Shown piece after piece: positions 42,350 through 52,275 of a DNA stretch of 63,669 bases. The stretch's first letter is position 1. Every line of letters begins with the position of its first letter. Origin of the DNA: Candidatus Poribacteria bacterium (GTDB lineage Bacteria; Poribacteria; WGA-4E; WGA-3G); the NCBI GenBank assembly GCA_022827885.1, contig JAJEIP010000065.1:1-63669 (forward strand), in the 5' to 3' direction. Under the pieces are notes generated by a model. The model searched no databases, had not been told where the DNA came from, and saw only the letters and a program-made list of their open reading frames with translations. Both the position numbers and the translations under genes were made by a program.

Positions 42350-42615
42350 TGTGTTGACCCTGAAATTTTGAAGCCAATTCGATGGGCTGCCGAAAATCCA
42401 ATTCGCAAACAGTAAATGACAGCCTCCGGGTGCTTTTCAAGAAGACGCATTGAGGATGCCACCTCATCAGCATCAATCTCATAAGCTCCTGTTTCTATGT
42501 CAAGGGTCAGAAATTTGCCCTTGTGTTGTGATTCAACTTTTTCACGGAGCCGATGAGAATATATTTCTTCGCCGCGGGCTGCAATACTTCCGTGGGGGTA
42601 ATCCGAATAAGGCAT
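42346..42615 (-). CDS. Small conserved protein coupled to the aspartic protease
   Basis: From the ATG at 42615 the protein has 89 residues, with conserved-looking HGSIAARGEEIYSHRLREKVE and GKFLTLDIETGAYEIDADEV followed by AVIYCLRIGFSAAHRIG. It is not a family I can name, but similar short proteins precede retropepsin-like genes elsewhere. GAGGAG lies 5 bp upstream of this start. A longer frame to 42669 would run through a REP palindrome and is rejected. The protein may feed or restrain the downstream protease; its function is not established. Confidence 0.68.
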   Translation of the reverse strand: MPYSDYPHGSIAARGEEIYSHRLREKVESQHKGKFLTLDIETGAYEIDADEVASSMRLLEKHPEAVIYCLRIGFSAAHRIGFKISGSTQ

Positions 42616-42649
42616 CGTGCTCCTCCTCTTAGTTAAGTTCTCTTTCTGA

Positions 42650-42674
42650 GGTGCGGTTAGAAACCGCACCTACC
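42650..42674. repeat. REP-like palindrome, inverted copy
   Basis: This is the same 25-bp element as at 11059-11260 but in reverse orientation (GGTGCGGTTAG then AAACCGCACC). It lies between the aconitase gene stop and the small protein gene on the minus strand. Confidence 0.85.
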
Positions 42675-42692
42675 TTAAGTTGAGAAAGTCAA

Positions 42693-45365
42693 TTACGCGG
42701 ACAAGAAATTCCGAATGACATAATCCAGAATCCCACCATGTTTGTAGTATTCCACTTCTACGGGTGAATCAATTCTAATCAACAACTCCGTCGTCTGCGT
42801 TTCGCCGTTGGCTCGGACGATTTTCAGCGTTGCCATCTGTCCCGGCTGGAGATCGTCGGCAAAGCCTGTGATGCTGATAATCTCGCTGCCGTCAAGGTTG
42901 AGCGTCTGGACATTCTCACCCGACTTGAACTGCAACGGTAAAACCCCCATGCCGATGAGATTACTGCGGTGAATCCGCTCGAAACTCTCTACAACCACAG
43001 CCTTGACCCCCAAGAGTTTAGGTCCCTTCGCTGCCCAGTCGCGCGAACTTCCCATGCCGTAATCCTGTCCGGCGAAAATAACGGTGGAAACTCCGTTTTC
43101 GCTGTAGTCGAGGGCTGCCTCATAGATAGTCGTTTGTGTGCCTTCAGGATACTGAAGTGTATAACCACCCTCTACATCCGGGGTCATCAAGTTACGGACA
43201 CGTCGATTGGCGAACGTGCCACGACTCATCACACGGTCGTTCCCGCGTCTGGAACCGTAGGTGTTGAAATCTCGCGTCTCTACACCGTGTTCTTGGAGAT
43301 ATTCCCCTGCTGGACTTGCGGCTGCAATCGCACCTGCTGGGGAGATATGGTCGGTGGTGACAGAATCCCCAAAGATGCCGAGGATACGGGCATCTACAAT
43401 GTCCGCAATGGGAGCAGGTTCGCGGGCAAACCCTTCAAAGAACGGGGGATGCTGGACGTAAGTACTTCTCGCGTTCCACGGATAGAGGACTCCCGTTGCA
43501 CCAGCAAGTTCTTCCCATTCCGGTGCTTGGTTACCGATGGACTCATACATCTCTCGGAACGTCCGTCGATCGACTGCGGCAGCGATCATCTCCGCGATCT
43601 CTTGTCGCGTGGGCCAGATATCCTTCAGGTAAACAGCCTCTCCTGCCTCGTTATGTCCAAGCGGTTCAGTAGCGAAATCTATATCAATCCGTCCCGCAAC
43701 ACCATAAGCGACGACGAGTGGCGGAGACATGAGGAAATTGGCTTTGATCTCCGGATGCACGCGCGCCTCGAAATTCCGGTTACCACTCAGGACGCTTGCG
43801 GTAACGAGGTTTCCTGTGTCAATTGCCTCTTGAACCACGTCATTGAGCGGTCCACTGTTGCCGATACAAGTCGTGCAGCCATAACCTACCACGTTGTAAC
43901 CGAGTTCTTCCAGATACGGCAGTAAGCCGGTATTCTGTAGGTACTCGGTGACCACGCGCGAGCCGGGGGCTAAACTGGTCTTAACATAGTCGGGAACACG
44001 CAACCCTTTTTCCACAGCCTTTTTCGCAAGCAACCCCGCGCCGATCATCACAGAAGGATTACTCGTGTTCGTGCAGCTGGTAATTGCTGAGATGACCACC
44101 GATCCGTGGGTTATCCTGTCGCTATCGTTTACGTCCGTTGTTACACCGAATCCATCTTCCGCGACGGGACGTGTAAGAAGTTCAGTAAAGGTATTTTTGA
44201 CATCCGACAAGGCGATCCGATCTTGGGGACGTTTCGGACCCGCGATACTCGGTTCAATATCCGCGAGATCAATTTCGAGGACATCGGAGTATGTAACATC
44301 TCCGAGGCGTGGGATACCGAAGATGCCTTGCGCTTTCAGATAAGCCTCTACCATGTCAACGTGTGTTTCATCGCGCCCGGTGAGACGGAGATATTGCATC
44401 GTCTCCGCATCGGGTGGGAAGAATCCGATAGTCGCACCGTATTCTGGACACATATTCGAGAGCGTCGCCCGATCCGGGAGAGAGAGGGCTTCTACACCTG
44501 CCCCAAAGAATTCCACGAATTTGTCAACCACTGCAGCAGCTCTGAGGCGTTGCGTCACAGTCAGAACCAAATCTGTTGCGGTTACACCTTCACGCAGTTT
44601 GCCTTTCAAATGAACGCCGAGGACTTCGGGGGTCAAAATATAAACGGGTTGCCCTAACATCGCAGCTTCCGCTTCGATGCCGCCGACACCCCATCCGACG
44701 ATACCTAAGCCGTTAATCATTGTCGTATGCGAGTCGGTACCGACAACAGTATCCGGATAGGCAAGCGAATCTTCCCTCATAACCACTTTGGCGAGATATT
44801 CCAGGTTCACTTGATGGACAATGCCGATGGAGGGGGGGATGATATTGAATTTTTCAAACGCCTGCTGGCCCCATTTGAGGAACTCATAACGCTCTTTGTT
44901 CCGTTCAAACTCCCGTTCGGTATTAAATTGAAACGCGTTCTCTGAACCGTAAGCATCGACTTGGATGGAGTGATCGATGACTAAATCAACAGGGACGAGA
45001 GGTTCTATCATGCCAGCATCACCGCCAAGCGCTGCCACAGCGGAACGCATCGCAGCAATATCAACGACGAGGGGAACGCCTGTGAAGTCTTGTGCTACCA
45101 CGCGTGCCGGTTTGAAAGGAATCTCCAAGGCTTTTGGGGAGCTCGCGTCCCAATTTGCCAAATTGACAATATCCTCTTCTGTAATTTGGTGTCCATCGTA
45201 ATTTCTCAGCAGTGATTCGAGTAAAATACGGAGACTGACGGGCAAGGTGGTTGTTGAGCCGATACCGGCTTCTTCTAAGGCAGGCAGCGAATAGTAGGTA
45301 CACGCAAACCCATCGCTCTCAAGGGTTCGATGTGTATTAAATAAGTTGTGAGCAGGTTGGGTCAT
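42693..45365 (-). CDS. acnA: Aconitate hydratase A
   Basis: The 890-residue enzyme is of normal AcnA length. The [4Fe-4S] cluster cysteines are in [13 protein letters not shown] and [13 protein letters not shown]. Other landmarks are [34 protein letters not shown] and [13 protein letters not shown]. It isomerises citrate and isocitrate in the tricarboxylic acid cycle and may bind mRNA when the cluster is lost. AAGGAG lies 7 bp before the ATG. It stands apart from the regulatory genes that precede it on the same strand. Function is secure. Confidence 0.97.
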   Translation of the reverse strand: MTQPAHNLFNTHRTLESDGFACTYYSLPALEEAGIGSTTTLPVSLRILLESLLRNYDGHQITEEDIVNLANWDASSPKALEIPFKPARVVAQDFTGVPLVVDIAAMRSAVAALGGDAGMIEPLVPVDLVIDHSIQVDAYGSENAFQFNTEREFERNKERYEFLKWGQQAFEKFNIIPPSIGIVHQVNLEYLAKVVMREDSLAYPDTVVGTDSHTTMINGLGIVGWGVGGIEAEAAMLGQPVYILTPEVLGVHLKGKLREGVTATDLVLTVTQRLRAAAVVDKFVEFFGAGVEALSLPDRATLSNMCPEYGATIGFFPPDAETMQYLRLTGRDETHVDMVEAYLKAQGIFGIPRLGDVTYSDVLEIDLADIEPSIAGPKRPQDRIALSDVKNTFTELLTRPVAEDGFGVTTDVNDSDRITHGSVVISAITSCTNTSNPSVMIGAGLLAKKAVEKGLRVPDYVKTSLAPGSRVVTEYLQNTGLLPYLEELGYNVVGYGCTTCIGNSGPLNDVVQEAIDTGNLVTASVLSGNRNFEARVHPEIKANFLMSPPLVVAYGVAGRIDIDFATEPLGHNEAGEAVYLKDIWPTRQEIAEMIAAAVDRRTFREMYESIGNQAPEWEELAGATGVLYPWNARSTYVQHPPFFEGFAREPAPIADIVDARILGIFGDSVTTDHISPAGAIAAASPAGEYLQEHGVETRDFNTYGSRRGNDRVMSRGTFANRRVRNLMTPDVEGGYTLQYPEGTQTTIYEAALDYSENGVSTVIFAGQDYGMGSSRDWAAKGPKLLGVKAVVVESFERIHRSNLIGMGVLPLQFKSGENVQTLNLDGSEIISITGFADDLQPGQMATLKIVRANGETQTTELLIRIDSPVEVEYYKHGGILDYVIRNFLSA

Positions 45366-45587
45366 CTATTAACTCCTTTATATTCTCAAAAACAAAGCAA
45401 TGTCGTTTGAACCCACAAACGCTTCTGCATCAAAAACACTTTGCAGAAGCACCCATGCTTTAGCAGGGGTCTATCACGTTGTTCATTATTTCTTCCTATT
45501 ATTTTACCACAAGTCGGGGCTATATTTCAATGGTTCTCCATCAGCGAGTGGGTTGTCTCTCCGTAAGCGTTTACCAGAACTTCTTTA

Positions 45588-47906
45588 CTAATGATTCATC
45601 AGTTTCATAATTTCATCGAGTTGCTGACGAGCATGGACGACGATAACGCTTTCAGGATAATCTGTGATGAGTGTGGTGTAAGTCGCAGCGGCAGTGGCGA
45701 AGTCGGCTTGTTGTCGGTAAATCTCGGCGATATTTATGAGTGCCTTCGGGACGCTCAGGCTTTCCCGCACAACGACCTGTTCGTATGCGTTGATTGCCTC
45801 GGTATCTTTGGCGTTTTCGCGGTAGATATCACCAATGAGAAGCCACACCGCATCAACAATAGTCGCTTTCGGATAGGTTTCAAGGCTCCGTTCACACTGT
45901 TGGAGTGCCTCCGCGGTCTGTCCGTTGAGATAGAGTTGCACAGCAGTGGCGTAATCCGTGAGCGGAATTTTGAGGTAATCGGAATGATTCTGGATGAGGA
46001 CAATCCGTTCAAGGGCATCGTTTGTGAGTTGATCAGATTTTGAAATTCGGATGACTTCGTTGTATTCTTTCGTTGCTTGCTCGAAATTGGCAGAAAAGAA
46101 ATAGGAGTCGCCAATCAGTTTGCGGGCAACGGCACGGAAGAGGTGCGGACGGTTGGCAATCGGTTCAAGGACTTCTCGCGCAAGTGTATAGCGTTTCAGT
46201 AGGATATGACATTCTGCCAGACCCAATTGTGCTTCTACCAATTGGCTAGTCAGCAAGCGTTGGGTGAGCAGTGCTTGGAAAGTTTTCTGAGCGATTTTCG
46301 GTGCGTTTATACCGTGAAGTTGTATTTGCCCAAGTAACAATCTATCTTTGACGGAAGCCTCACCGTTAGAAACCAACGCTTCTAAAAGCGTGATGGCGTC
46401 GTTCCACGCCTCCATTTTTTTGTAGAGTGCTGCAAGCTTAGAACGGGCGTTTCTGATGCGTATGCCGTCTGCTGATGCTGCTATCAAGGTCTTGTAGAAA
46501 TCTATGGCGTGTGGGTTTTCGGTCCGTTCCAACATTCGAGCGTATGCCTCTAACGCCATATCAATGTGAGTCGGATAGTTTCGATGGAGTTGTGTGAACG
46601 TTTCGAGGGCTTGGGACACTTTTCCGGCATGGAAATAGAGTTCTCCCAAAGTCATAATGGTGTTAGCGTTTTGTGGATTTTGTGAGCGCCGTTTCTCAAG
46701 TTGCGCAACGAGTTTATCACGGATAGGTTTATGGTGATCGCCTTCATAAATTTCAAGCATCGCATTCCAAATCGCTTCGCGCTGATTCCCTGTGAGCCCA
46801 ATCCGTTGTAAAGCGTCAATATAAACCTCGGCGGCTTGTTCAATCTGTCCTTGTATTTTATACGCCGCTGCCAATTGCGTATAGAGATAACTATTTTTCG
46901 GACTTAAGCGTATCGCTTGCTGATATGCTGCGATTGCCTCTGGATACATCTTATGGGAGAGATAGATCGCACCGAGTTGCTGCTGTTGATCGACTTGGTT
47001 TACCTCGTCCTCGACCATCTTTTTCCATTCGGTCACGGCTTGTGTGGTTTTACCGGTTTCAGCATAGAGCGCGCCCAATTTCCTGCGGAGTGTTGTGTTG
47101 TTGGGGTCCCGTTCAACTGCCTTACGATAGAGTTCAAGGGCTTTCGAATGGGCGTTTTGTTGTTGATAAAGTTCTGCTAATTGTTCTAAGAGTGTAGTAT
47201 CGTCAGGATAGTCGCGCATCCGTTCTTGAAGCAGCTTTTCAGCCGCTGCGTAGCGTTGGTTCGTTATATAAAGTTGAATAAGGCTATTGATGGCACTGAC
47301 GCGATAGGGTGAACTCGGAAAATGGTCAAGAAAATATTTGTAGCTATCTATTGCTTCCTCGGATTGACCCTCTGTTTGCTGATATTTTCCAAGAAGGTAA
47401 GCAGCCGTGGCGGCAGAAGTTGTGTTGGGATGTTGTTGAAGAATTTGCTTGCATTGCCTAATCGCTGCTTTGAACTGATAGCGCTGCCAATAGAGGTTTC
47501 CCAACCGATGAACCGCCTGTGTCGCATAAGAACCGTTCGGATTTTCGTCAATAATTTCTTTGAAGACTCGCTGTGCTGCCGGATCCTCGCTGACCTTGGC
47601 GTAACTTTGTCCTAACATCAATCGGATGGAGTCCCTTTGACTTTGCCGGAGCGGGATATAAGTGCCATCAGGCCGAGGAATGCCGTTTTCAATCAACGCT
47701 TCATACGCTTTAATCGCTTCCGTATACCGGTGTTCATGGTAATGGTCATGCGCGGCTTCTACTGGATCTAACGCAGGCGTAACGCTTGGAGGGGTCCCAG
47801 GCACTTGGGCTTGCGCGAATGGATATAAACTCTCTCCAAATGTCATAAGAAACAATAAAAATAAAATAGAAAGAAAGATGACTTGTTGTTGCATTGTAGT
47901 GTCCAT
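45588..47906 (-). CDS. Secreted TPR-repeat protein
   Basis: The 772-residue protein has a signal peptide near residues 6-33 (ILFLLFLMTFG...FAQAQ) and more than a dozen TPR-like units. Examples are AVHRLGNLYWQRYQFKAAIRQCKQIL, AAYLLGKYQQTEGQSEEAIDSYK, QLAELYQQQNAHSKALELYRKAVERDPNN and QQLGAIYLSHKMYPEAIAAYQQAI. It is probably a periplasmic or outer-membrane-associated protein-protein scaffold, similar to TPR proteins in polysaccharide export or gliding systems. It follows the cyclase gene by 49 bp, suggesting shared transcription. A second ATG at 47894 could be the true start. Confidence 0.88.
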   Translation of the reverse strand: MDTTMQQQVIFLSILFLLFLMTFGESLYPFAQAQVPGTPPSVTPALDPVEAAHDHYHEHRYTEAIKAYEALIENGIPRPDGTYIPLRQSQRDSIRLMLGQSYAKVSEDPAAQRVFKEIIDENPNGSYATQAVHRLGNLYWQRYQFKAAIRQCKQILQQHPNTTSAATAAYLLGKYQQTEGQSEEAIDSYKYFLDHFPSSPYRVSAINSLIQLYITNQRYAAAEKLLQERMRDYPDDTTLLEQLAELYQQQNAHSKALELYRKAVERDPNNTTLRRKLGALYAETGKTTQAVTEWKKMVEDEVNQVDQQQQLGAIYLSHKMYPEAIAAYQQAIRLSPKNSYLYTQLAAAYKIQGQIEQAAEVYIDALQRIGLTGNQREAIWNAMLEIYEGDHHKPIRDKLVAQLEKRRSQNPQNANTIMTLGELYFHAGKVSQALETFTQLHRNYPTHIDMALEAYARMLERTENPHAIDFYKTLIAASADGIRIRNARSKLAALYKKMEAWNDAITLLEALVSNGEASVKDRLLLGQIQLHGINAPKIAQKTFQALLTQRLLTSQLVEAQLGLAECHILLKRYTLAREVLEPIANRPHLFRAVARKLIGDSYFFSANFEQATKEYNEVIRISKSDQLTNDALERIVLIQNHSDYLKIPLTDYATAVQLYLNGQTAEALQQCERSLETYPKATIVDAVWLLIGDIYRENAKDTEAINAYEQVVVRESLSVPKALINIAEIYRQQADFATAAATYTTLITDYPESVIVVHARQQLDEIMKLMNH

Positions 47907-47955
47907 TTTTATTGGGTGTTATGTCTTAATCTGTAAGAACTGTGCTTGCGTAGTC

Positions 47956-50940
47956 TTATCCGGATAGACACGTGTTAACTATCTCCTCAAGCGTTCGCGT
48001 TTCCATCTCTAATTTGAGTTGTTCAACTTTTTCACTGCCGAGTTCTGCCGCTAATGCATTTATAGTGTTATTCACTGCATCTGCATAAAACGATGTTGTC
48101 GCGTCTGTTTCCGCGTAGATTGACGCGACCTTAAGAAAGAGGGACAAACTCTGTTCAAATTCGCCTTCCGCGTAAGCTAACTGTCCGAATTGATAGAGCG
48201 AGTCTGCGATCTCACGGGGGTTTCCCTTCTCTTTGCGATATTCCAGACTTCCTGTATAGTAGTCCCTCGCTTCCTCGTGTTTACCGTGGCGAAGTGCTAC
48301 CTTGCCCAGGCTATCCATTAGATAAGTAAACCCCACGTTGGAAGTAGAGAGGTCACGGGTGAGACGTAGACTTTCTGTATAGTAGCGTTGCGCTTCCTCT
48401 CGTAGACCTTGCTGGTTCGCGGTTTTCCCGAGATTATTGAGGGCGCGGGCGATACCGAGTTTATCTCCAAGTTCGCGAGCGATACGCAGACTTTCGGTAT
48501 AATGCAGTTTCGCTGCTTCAAAATGGTGACGATTATATGCAGTGACTCCCAGATTGTTTAGTATAAGAGCCGTCCGCCATTTGTCGCCTAATACTTTCGA
48601 TATTTCTAAGGCTTCGGTAAGGTGTGCATCTGCCTCTTTAAATTTTTTTTCATACCTTGCGATGATGCCGAGACAATTTAACGCATTGGCGACACCGAGC
48701 TGCTGTCCTACCTTTCTGAAAACTTGTAAGGCGTTTTCGCATAATTGCCGAGCAATTTCACATTCCTGTTGTTCATTATAAAATGTTGCGAGCCCCACTC
48801 GAAGTCTCGCTATTGTCAGTTGGACTGACATTTCGTTCGCTTCAGGTGGGTCCTCTAATCCTTGATGTTCACCGAGTTGCTGGTGCAATTCCGCCTCTGC
48901 TTGTTTCAACCATCCCAAACCTTCAGTCCATAACCTGTGTATATAGAAAAATTTCCCGAGAGCAACAGCAAGTTGCCCAAACAGGAACCATTCATTATTC
49001 TCCTGCGCAAACCCAAAAACAGCACGAAAATTATCGAGCTCAATTACCATCTCTGAGAGTGCATCGTTCTGTTCAGGGCCTTCTAACTTTCTGTCCTGTT
49101 CCTGCGCGAATGTGAGATAATAGTGTGCGTGCGCCTCTCTGAATCCAGTGGGGTGTTCCTTCTCCCGAAGATACAGTTGTAACGGAACAGGGAGTCGGTA
49201 GCGGGTTCGCGTCAGATATTCTTCAGTGATGAGTAACGATTTATCGTGTAAATTAAAGATGAGGTCGATTGTTTCTGTATAGGGCGAATTCTGTTCTTCA
49301 TGAACACAAGCTGAGCTACAAATAGTTTCTGCGGCTTCCAAGAAGAATCCACCTGAAAAAAGCGAGAGTTGACCAAGCAGGCGTTGTTCCTCTGGCTCTA
49401 AAAGTTCGTAGGACCAGTCAATCACGGCATTAAGCGTCTGATGTCTCGCCGGCACGTCTCGATCTCTTGTTGAAAGAAGTGTAGTTGGCTGACTTGATGG
49501 TGGGTTGTCAAGTAGGACCTTTAAGCGATCGAAAATATGGTCTGGGGTCATAGCACGGGCGCGCGCTGCGGTAAGTTCAATCGCGAGGGAGAGTCCTTCA
49601 ACCATACGACAAATCGCGCCAATCGCCTCAGCATTGTCGGTTGTTAATTGGAAATCCGGCGCGACTGCCTCTGCTCGCGCCAAAAAGAGTTGGACGCTTT
49701 CATAATCATGAAGGGCTTCAGAGTCGACATCTTCAGATGGAGTAGATAGCGGAGGGACCACGAACCGCTGCTCACCTGCGACCTTTAATAGTTCCCGCGA
49801 TGTAGTTAGACAACGTAACGTTGGACATCTGAGCAACAGTGTCTTGACATCCTCGGTGGCATCCATCAAGTGCTCAAAATTGTCCAACACCAACAGAAGT
49901 GTTTTCCCTAATAGATATGAAACGACCTGTTCTATGACATCTTGTGCCGATTCCAATGGAAGATCGAGAGTCTTTGCGATCTCTGTAATGACGTGGGCAG
50001 GCTGCCTCAAATCCGCTAGCGCAATGAACCATACACCATCGGGATAAGTATCCAGAAGTTCTGTCGCAACCTGTAGTGCAAGACGCGTTTTACCGATACC
50101 TCCAGGCCCAGTCAGTGTTACCAGTCGTGCCTGTCCGTCAGTGAAATACTCCACAATACGGCGGACTTCGGTTTCTCTACCGATAAAACTGTTCATAGGT
50201 GCTGGTAGGTTGTTAGGCAAATTGTTGAGGGTTTTTAGGGGTGGGAACTCGGTTTGTAGTTCAGGAATGAAGGTGGAGTCTGCAGGTGTCCGATCCTGTG
50301 CTGTGTCTCCTCGTGCCGCTTTGCCAAAGACTTCTTGCCACCTTTCCTCGCGGATAATTTTTAAAATAGAAGCCTGCGGTGCGAGAAATTGAAAAATCGC
50401 TTCAGGATGTTGAATGTTCTTCAGTCGATGTTCACCGAGCGCGACAAAACTCCCAGGTGGAAATTGCGTTTTAACGAGGGCATACGTGACAGCGGAGAGC
50501 AGAATCTGCCCACCGTGTCCCGCGTCCGTAATTCGTTTCGCAAGATTCGCAGGCATCCCGTGATATCCGTCATCTAACAGAATCATATCACCCGTGTGAA
50601 TACCAATACGGACGCGTAAAGCCTCGATGTTTTCATGCCACTGATATGCATTGAGGACTAATTGTATCTCAAGCGCACACATAACAGCAGCACTTGCTGT
50701 AGGAAAAGTAAAGAAAAAAGCGTCGCCTTCATTCCCGACCTCTGTGCCACCCCACGCTGAATTTGCTGTTCGCAGAATCGTGTTGTGGGTATTGATAACC
50801 TTCGCCATAACCTCATTGCCGTGTGCCTCCCAAAGTAGTGTTGAACCTTCGATATCAGTAAACATCAAGGTCAGGGTGCCCACTGAGGAATGTGGCTGTG
50901 GATTGTGTGTTGACACAGAATTATCCTTCTTCAATTCCAT
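47956..50940 (-). CDS. Adenylyl cyclase-STAND ATPase-TPR signalling protein
   Basis: The 994-residue protein has three modules. Residues about 21-185 are a class III nucleotide cyclase with metal Asp29 and Asp73 (FTDIEGST, NEGDAFFF), and Asn132 and Arg136 in the GMPANLAKRI element. Residues about 250-560 are an NB-ARC/STAND ATPase with Walker A GPGGIGKT at 278-285, Walker B LLLVLDNFEHL and GLSLAIELTAARARAM. The rest is TPR repeats (ANALNCLGIIARYEKKFKEADAH, ALNNLGKTANQQGLREEAQRY). Such fusions sense a ligand through the repeats and alter cyclic-nucleotide output; there is no LuxR DNA-binding domain. It lies 30 bp downstream of an M20 peptidase gene. Confidence 0.93.
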   Translation of the reverse strand: MELKKDNSVSTHNPQPHSSVGTLTLMFTDIEGSTLLWEAHGNEVMAKVINTHNTILRTANSAWGGTEVGNEGDAFFFTFPTASAAVMCALEIQLVLNAYQWHENIEALRVRIGIHTGDMILLDDGYHGMPANLAKRITDAGHGGQILLSAVTYALVKTQFPPGSFVALGEHRLKNIQHPEAIFQFLAPQASILKIIREERWQEVFGKAARGDTAQDRTPADSTFIPELQTEFPPLKTLNNLPNNLPAPMNSFIGRETEVRRIVEYFTDGQARLVTLTGPGGIGKTRLALQVATELLDTYPDGVWFIALADLRQPAHVITEIAKTLDLPLESAQDVIEQVVSYLLGKTLLLVLDNFEHLMDATEDVKTLLLRCPTLRCLTTSRELLKVAGEQRFVVPPLSTPSEDVDSEALHDYESVQLFLARAEAVAPDFQLTTDNAEAIGAICRMVEGLSLAIELTAARARAMTPDHIFDRLKVLLDNPPSSQPTTLLSTRDRDVPARHQTLNAVIDWSYELLEPEEQRLLGQLSLFSGGFFLEAAETICSSACVHEEQNSPYTETIDLIFNLHDKSLLITEEYLTRTRYRLPVPLQLYLREKEHPTGFREAHAHYYLTFAQEQDRKLEGPEQNDALSEMVIELDNFRAVFGFAQENNEWFLFGQLAVALGKFFYIHRLWTEGLGWLKQAEAELHQQLGEHQGLEDPPEANEMSVQLTIARLRVGLATFYNEQQECEIARQLCENALQVFRKVGQQLGVANALNCLGIIARYEKKFKEADAHLTEALEISKVLGDKWRTALILNNLGVTAYNRHHFEAAKLHYTESLRIARELGDKLGIARALNNLGKTANQQGLREEAQRYYTESLRLTRDLSTSNVGFTYLMDSLGKVALRHGKHEEARDYYTGSLEYRKEKGNPREIADSLYQFGQLAYAEGEFEQSLSLFLKVASIYAETDATTSFYADAVNNTINALAAELGSEKVEQLKLEMETRTLEEIVNTCLSG

Positions 50941-50970
50941 GGTTGCAGATTTCCCAAAGGCTCAAGAGTA

Positions 50971-52167
50971 TTAGAGCAGTGCCAAATTTGTGAGCAGTGC
51001 CATGCCGTAAATCATACAATTTTCGTCAATGTCGAACTGTGGGTGGTGACACATGTTCACAATGCCTTTTTCTTCGTTCCCCGCACCCACCATCACAAAA
51101 CACGCCGGAATTTCTTGTGAATAGTATCCGAAATCTTCACCCCCAAGTATCGGGGACATCGGGAATATGAGATTGTCCGCGCCAACCAACCCTTCTGCTG
51201 TGGATATGGCTGTGTTGGCACACGGTTCGTGGTTGTAAGTTACCGGATACCCTTCTTGGTAGTCGAATGTATAAGTGGCGTCGTGTGCAGATGCTAAGCC
51301 CGTGAGAAGGCTCTCTAATTGTTCTCGAACTCGCGTCTGTACTGATTTTTGGAGAGTACGGACTGTCCCACCTATCAGGACTTTAGGCGGAATAACGTTA
51401 AAGGCAGCACCCCTAAGCCCGTTTTGCAAGTTCGCATCACCACCGTGGAGTTGAGTGACACTGACCACCGCTGAGTCCAATGGATTCACGTTTCTCGCAA
51501 TGATAGACTGAACCGCTGTCACAAACTGGGCACCAATAACAATTGGATCGACTGTGAGGTGCGGGAACGCCGCATGTCCGCCTCTGCCAGTGAGTGTGAT
51601 CTGAAAAGTATCAGACTGCGCGAGCATTGGACCCGGACACGTCGCGTATTCTCCAACAGCAAAGAGTGGAAAGACGTGTATCCCGTAAATTTCATCTACG
51701 TCTTCCAAAGCACCATCTGCGATCATCGCCGGGGCACCGCCGGGTAATGCCTCTTCGCTCGGTTGAAAGATAAATCTAACGTGCGTTTTGAGACGACTTC
51801 GGAGCTCGGAAAGGATTCGGGCTGTGCCGATGAGCATTGCCGTGTGTGCATCGTGTCCACAGAGATGGGCTTTCCCATCAATCTTAGATTTAAAGGGAAC
51901 ATCGGTGAGTTCTTGGATCGGGAGTGCGTCCATATCTGCGCGTAAGGCTATCCGTTTGGTCGCTCCAGGCACTTCCAAATCCCCGACAACGCCTGTCCTA
52001 CCGATTCCTGTCTTAACGGGGATTTCGAGGGCTTGCAGCGCATCAGCAGCGATACCTGCTGTCCGGTGGACATCGAACCCCAGTTCAGGATACTGATGGA
52101 TGTCACGTCGGATGACAACGATGTCATTGAAATGACGGCGGCACTGTTCAAAAATTTGGTCTTTCAT
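50971..52167 (-). CDS. M20-family amidohydrolase/peptidase
   Basis: The 398-residue metallohydrolase starts RRDIHQYPELGFDVHRT. Metal ligands are Cys103, His105 and His108 in CGHDAHT, the glutamates of PSEEALPGGAP and the His of IYGIHVFP; GGEDFGYYS is the final element. This is the M20D amidohydrolase group (IAA-amino-acid or N-acyl-amino-acid hydrolases); substrate unknown. The start codon lies 12-16 bp after the AAGG end of a dispersed repeat (52180-52217), the only ribosome-binding-like sequence there. It is 30 bp upstream of the cyclase gene and could share its transcript. Confidence 0.92.
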   Translation of the reverse strand: MKDQIFEQCRRHFNDIVVIRRDIHQYPELGFDVHRTAGIAADALQALEIPVKTGIGRTGVVGDLEVPGATKRIALRADMDALPIQELTDVPFKSKIDGKAHLCGHDAHTAMLIGTARILSELRSRLKTHVRFIFQPSEEALPGGAPAMIADGALEDVDEIYGIHVFPLFAVGEYATCPGPMLAQSDTFQITLTGRGGHAAFPHLTVDPIVIGAQFVTAVQSIIARNVNPLDSAVVSVTQLHGGDANLQNGLRGAAFNVIPPKVLIGGTVRTLQKSVQTRVREQLESLLTGLASAHDATYTFDYQEGYPVTYNHEPCANTAISTAEGLVGADNLIFPMSPILGGEDFGYYSQEIPACFVMVGAGNEEKGIVNMCHHPQFDIDENCMIYGMALLTNLALL

Positions 52168-52179
52168 ATTTTTAATTTA

Positions 52180-52217
52180 CCTTGCGGGAAAACAACGTGG
52201 TTTTAGACTTTGACGCG
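52180..52217 (-). repeat. Inverted copy of the 40-bp repeat, before the M20 gene
   Basis: On the minus strand, CGCGTCAAAGTC leads to CACGTTGTTTTCCCGCAAGG, closely matching the two copies at 40929-40968 and 41030-41069. As there, the AAGG end is followed by an AT stretch and an ATG. Confidence 0.85.
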
Positions 52218-52275
52218 TATTTCTCCTAAGAGTCGCTTTCCACTGCGTTCCAAGTTGGGTTTTGAAAAGTGTAGA

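Noticed and set aside
42616-42669. Upstream extension of the small protein gene
   Set aside because: It reads through the inverted REP palindrome; GAGGAG before 42615 marks the better start.
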